Shown: one piece after another, positions 59,355 through 64,000 of the stretch
How the letters are laid out: each line of letters starts with the position of its first letter
Numbering within the stretch: position 1 is the first letter of the stretch
NCBI RefSeq assembly: GCF_964340395.1
Contig: NC_135549.1
Span: 18,089,842-18,153,841, forward strand
Origin: Glandiceps talaboti
Lineage: Eukaryota; Hemichordata; Enteropneusta; Spengelidae
Length of the DNA stretch: 64,000 nucleotides
Direction of reading: 5' to 3'
Translations under genes and position numbers: made by a program
Notes under the pieces: model-generated
The model's database searches: none
Seen by the model: only the letters and a program-made list of their open reading frames with translations
Told to the model about the DNA's origin: nothing

Positions 59355-60831
59355 CTCCAATACTCCGATCAGTATGAAAAATCCAAAAACTGAATATCTG
59401 AATTCAGTGTAAATTTGAACTTTGAACTCACCATAAAGATAAAGGAAAAAATACTAATAAGGAAAAAAAGAATTGTTTCTGGTCAGTACTGTTTGTCTAA
59501 AATGGTGTGACAACACAATTTTTTTCCCCAACAAACCTGTTACTCAATCTACTATTTATGGCAGTTACTGTTCTTTTTATCTAGTACTTTAGAGTAAGTG
59601 TGTATGTGGGGCAGATGTCATTTGTTTGTTCATGAATGGCCCTGCAGTTGTCTTCACTGAAGTAGGGAGCAGTATTTTTGTGTTTCCCCACAGATCTGCA
59701 GACTGCATGGGCTGGACAAATACAAAAAAAAAATACCCAATGCCCAGGTATTTAAGTGATGCGTGCATTGACCAGAAACAATTCTTTTCTTTTTTTTTGA
59801 CCTTATAATAGGTTTTTTGTAAGTGATATTAGCTAAGTGATAATTAGTCACTAAGCTACTCGTTCAATTATCAATATTTGATGGCTAAATATTGACATCA
59901 CCATTTAAAAGCAGTGGACAAACTTACACAAAAATACTACATAGTAATGAACAAATGTTTGTTCATAACTTAGTAGAAATATATAAAAGCAAATGTTATT
60001 AATTAATCTATAATTAGCGTTAATGTTTACTGAATATACAGCAGTAACCATGTACATTGCATACGTCACTTGTCAATCATGTAGCATGTATATACATCGT
60101 ATTTGAAAAGTGTCACTTTCATAGTCGTAATGTCTATAATGTTGTTTGCGCAATCAACGACACAGAACACATGTACCTGCATTACTATTGTTTGTATCTA
60201 TTCATAGTTAGTGCTAGATCAATGTGTTCATGAATACATGTACATGTACACCACCTGGTAAAACATGAAGGCAAAGATCTACCAGTATGGGTAAACAACT
60301 GACTGTACTGGATGGCTGTAATTCTTGTTATTGCCACTATGGGTATACAGACCCTATGACATGTAATTTTATATATATGCCAAAATATCATTCTTTGTTC
60401 AGGACCAGCTTTTTCTGTAGTTCTGCCAGAAAATTGTTTTTCACTCCTAAATTTTAATCTTTAAAAAAATGTATATATAACCTTCACTTTCAATCTATTT
60501 TACATTATTGTGACTACTGTTTTGTTTTGCTGAAAGATAAAACTGCAGCCAAACCATGACCAACCCTCAAATTATATGGAATATCTATAGATCTGTTGTG
60601 TAACAAACTGAATTCTGTGTCCAATGAAATTTTTTGATCTGCTGAAGCACATCTTTATCTGTATTGTTGACGTACAAGTACCAGTACTGGTTGTCAAGAG
60701 TCACGTGTGGAGCAATACAATCAAAGTACTTAAGAGCCCTGGTATCTTATTACATAGTAATACAGATTCAGGTAGTAAACAACATTTTATACATGATTTC
60801 TTCAAATGAAAATTTTTTCTCTGATTTTCAG
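59355..60831. other. Upstream region of the F-box-like gene
   Basis: AT-rich. It should contain an intron and possibly a 5' UTR exon of the downstream gene, since the coding exon begins after a good acceptor at 60830-60831. No exon could be fixed. Confidence 0.45.
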
Positions 60832-60839
60832 GAAAAAAT

Positions 60840-61894
60840 ATGGATGCCCATCAGAATGGTGATGGTACAGGTTATGGTAGTGGTGGCGGGAGTGACTCTG
60901 ATGGTACGAAACCACCAACAAAACGAGCGAAGAGTCGGTCCCGTGTTTGGGAAAAAGTGGCCTGGTTGACACGTAGAGGGCGAGCCAATCGTTATGGACA
61001 GACATCAGAAGGTGCCGCTGTAGGGGATGAGGCTGGGGCAGCTGCATTGCCAGATAATCTTGAACTTGACCAAGACATCGCATCTACAAGCTCCAATTTC
61101 TCACCTCTAATTTCCAGACCACTTTCAGAATGTAGTTCTTCAAGTGAGGGTGACCTCGTAAGCGGTGTCCAATGTGAGGCCTGGAGAGGGCGGTGTCCAG
61201 CATACCCAAATAGTGAGATCGATTCCCAGAGTTGTATCAAGCCCAGTCTGATCAAGGCAATGTTTAGACAACTTGAACCAATGTCATATAATCGGAAAAA
61301 TCCCAAATTTGCAAGAACGAGGGTCAGGAGTGTTCCTTGTCATCACCATGACCAGGATGACAGCTGTACTAGTGAACTTGACAGGTCATCATGTACATCA
61401 AGTTCCTCCAGTTCACCAACTAGTGAGAATAGAAACAAGAATTCAGGATACAGTGAAAGCTGTCACTGTCCAGCATGTTGTTCATGCAGGGTTACAGAAT
61501 CGAACTGTGACGGTCACAACAGCTGGCCCAGAAACAAAACATGCCCTCTACGGGCATCACTAGATCTGTCCAATTCTAATCTTCTTAGCATGAAAGGTAA
61601 ACATTTACGTTGTGCTAGCAGTCCACAGGACATTGTACTTGATGATAAGGAGGGAAGGTTTCTAAGTAAACTAGACACCCCAAGAACAAGACTTAGTCTC
61701 CCCACAGCATTATCACATACCAATGTACAGAGTCGATATGAGGCTATATGTAAAAAGCTACTGGGTGAAAGGAATGAAGTTAAATGTCGTAAATGGAGAG
61801 CTGGCAGTGGTGTGGACGGAGCAACATTTAAAACGAGAATTGAGGTGAGTTAGTACTTTTATGAGATAAATAAGATTGAAGATAACAAAAACAA

Positions 61895-61942
<48 letters not shown>

Positions 61943-63976
61943 GTGTGTATGTATGTATGTATGTATGTCTATTTGTATTTTTTTGTTTTTGCTTATTTGT
62001 CTACTTGTTTTTGCTAAACTGGAAGAAATAATATTTCGACAGAGCTCTGTATTGATAGGAATCAACTAGTAGGACCTTATAAGAAGTTTGTTATATACAA
62101 ACATATGACATTCTTGTCATGGTTACAAAATTGGCAGTAAATACTGCATATATATTGTTTTGATTTTGTTTTTAAACTATTAAAAACGTGAGAGATAAAG
62201 AAAAAAGACCAAAAGTTTAGAAGAGGTGCACCTGTATATGTAGGTACACCTGTACATGTAGGCACACCTGTATATGTAGGTACACCTGTATGTGTAGGTA
62301 CACCTGTATATGTAGGCACACCTGTATATGTAGATGTACCTGTATATGTATGTACACCTGTATATGTAGGTACACCTCTACATGTAGGTACACTTGTATG
62401 TGTAGATGTACCTGTATATGTATGTACACCTGTATATGTAGGTACACCTCTACATGTAGGTACACTTGTATGTGTAGATGTACCTGTATATGTATGTACA
62501 CCTGTATATGTAGGTACACCTGTACATTGTACAACAATGTAGGTACACCTGTACATCTGTACATGTAAGTACACCTGTACATATAGGTATGCCTGTACGA
62601 GTAGGTACACCTGTATGTGTATGTACACCTGTATATGTAGGTACACCTGTATATGTAGGTATGCCTGTACGAGTAGGTACACCTGTATGTGTATGTACAC
62701 CTGTACATGTAGGTACACCTGTACATGTAGGTACACCTGTATATGTAGGTACACCTGTATATGTAGGTATGCCTGTACGAGTAGGTACACCTGTATGTGT
62801 ATGTACACCTGTATATGTAGGTACACCTGTATGTGTAGGTACACCTGTACGTGTAGGTACACCTGTATGTGTAGGTACACCTGTACGTGTAGGACACCTG
62901 TACATGTAGGTACACCTGTAGATGTAGGCACACCTGTACATTGTACAAAAATGTAGGTACACCTGTACATCTGTACGTGTAAGTACACCTGTATATGTAG
63001 GTACACCTGTACATATAGGTATGTCGGTATGTGTAGGTACACCTGTACGTGTAGGTACACCTGTACATGTAGGCACACCTGTGCATATAGGTACACCTGT
63101 ACGTGTAGGTACACCTGTATGTGTAGATGTACCTGTATATATGTAGGTACACCTGTATATGTAGGTACACCTGTACGTGTAGGTACACCTGTATATGTAG
63201 GTACACCTGTATATGAAGGTACACCTGTATATGTAGGTACACCTGTATATGTAGGTACACCTGTACGTGTAGGTACACCTGTATGTAGGTACACCTGTAT
63301 ATGTAGGTACACCTGTGCATATAGGTACACCTGTGCATATAGGTACACCTGTACGTGTAGGTACACCTGTATGTGTAGATATACCTGTATATGTAGGTAC
63401 ACCTGTGTGTGTATGTACACCTGTATCTGTAGGTACACCTGTATATGTAGGTACACCTGTATATGTAGGTACACCTGTGCATATAGGTACACCTGTACGT
63501 GTAGGTACACCTGTATGTGTAGATGTACCTGTATATGTAGGTACACCTGTATGTGTATGTACACCTGTATGTGTAGGTACACCTGTACATGTAGGTACAC
63601 CTGTATATGTAGGTACACCTGTATATGTAGGTACACCTGTATGTGTATGTACACCTGTACATGTAGGTACACCTGTATGTGTAGGTACACCTGTACATGT
63701 AGGCACACCTGTATATGTAGGTACACCTGTATATGTAGGTACACCTGTATATGTAGGTACACCTGTATGTGTAGATGTACCTGTACATGTATTTGTTTAT
63801 ACAAATCACAAAACAGTCAAACAAACAAAAGTGAATGCAGAGCATGGAATATTCCAATCTTTGGTAAATACAATAATTGCTCAAAAAGTCTAATTTTCTC
63901 ATTCTCTAAGGTTGTAATGGAATGGTTTGGAGAATTTGATGACCAGCAAAGAAATATTATGCTCAAAAAACTCCTG
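60840..63976 (+). CDS. 5' part of a gene with a pre-F-box-like helix (partial at the window edge)
   Basis: Coding exons 60840-61844 (335 codons, ends ATTGAG/GTGAGT, phase 0) and 63911-63976 (22 codons, AG/GTTGTA to CTCCTG/GTAAGT, phase 0). The first exon opens after a pyrimidine-rich acceptor at 60831; the ATG has A at -3 and G at +4. Residues 20-55 are basic (PPTKRAKSRSR...TRRGRANR), a possible nuclear signal. Later come a Ser-rich patch and a Cys cluster (ESCHCPACCSC). The second exon reads EWFGEFDDQQRNIMLKKLL, resembling the WF-x2-W/F-x3-QR-x4-LL helix before the F-box in beta-TrCP and FBXO16-type proteins. If so, it would be an SCF ubiquitin-ligase adaptor, with the F-box just beyond the window. 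Being a real gene is well supported; the family is tentative. Confidence 0.75.
61894..61967. repeat. (TG)n/(TATG)n microsatellite in the F-box-like gene intron
   Basis: Begins 50 bp after the exon 1 donor. Confidence 0.95.
62225..63790 (+). repeat. 18-bp minisatellite, about 87 units, intronic
   Basis: The unit is GTAGGTACACCTGTATAT, with variants mainly at the TATAT and AGGTA positions (TATGTG, TACATG, TACGTG; GTATGTACA, GTAGATGTA). Because 18 is divisible by 3 and the unit lacks stops in most frames, both strands show frames of several hundred codons (hexapeptides such as VGTPVY or VYLHIQ). These are artefacts. Each unit holds CACCTG (E-box) and the inverted repeat AGGT-AC-ACCT. The array ends 120 bp before the next coding exon. 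Confidence 0.97.
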
Positions 63977-64000
63977 GTAAGTTGAAATTGACACCACTTT

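Noticed and set aside
62077-63804. Very long minus-strand open frames (over 400 codons) across the 18-bp array
   Set aside because: The unit length is a multiple of three and stop-free in most frames, so frames are open on both strands at once. No start context, splice structure or known domain.

Overview
This window is non-coding-rich nuclear DNA from an animal, most likely a marine invertebrate. The grounds are spliced genes with GT/AG introns, an intron-poor class A GPCR, a C-type-lectin membrane receptor, a Jockey/CR1-type LINE, and very many long microsatellites and minisatellites in AT-rich DNA. The phylum cannot be fixed from sequence alone; lophotrochozoans, hemichordates and cephalochordates all fit. 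There are no bacterial-style operons, CRISPR arrays, rRNA or tRNA genes.

Layout. 1-9 kb: one gene, a peptide-type GPCR on the minus strand (1426-2538), then repeat remnants. 9.3-12 kb: a 5'-truncated LINE with an uninterrupted reverse-transcriptase frame, lying between two TATG microsatellites. 12-30 kb: almost gene-free AT-rich DNA with simple repeats, a possible single-pass membrane exon (18.0 kb), a 35-bp-stem hairpin (23.9 kb), a palindromic MITE (25.6 kb) and dispersed repeats.

30.3-35.9 kb and 38.4-55.2 kb are two colinear copies of one segment. The second copy (B) carries a complete two-CTLD type I membrane lectin gene, assembled here exon by exon: 9 exons, 470 codons, all phases consistent. 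The first copy (A) keeps only the 5' flank with a signal-peptide exon whose splice donor is lost, and the 3' flanking minisatellite; exons 2-9 are absent. In B the signal-peptide exon is itself duplicated in tandem, and a 1,354-bp element with inverted termini and TAA target duplications has inserted at a site that is still empty in A.

55-64 kb: pentanucleotide arrays (one is a string of splice-donor-like motifs), long CA and TA tracts, a second copy of the MITE, and at the right edge the 5' part of a plus-strand gene that may encode an F-box-type protein. Its intron holds a roughly 1.57-kb array of an 18-bp unit containing CACCTG.

The genes show no functional linkage. The coherent story is the birth and decay of a lectin-receptor locus by segmental duplication, exon duplication and transposon insertion.
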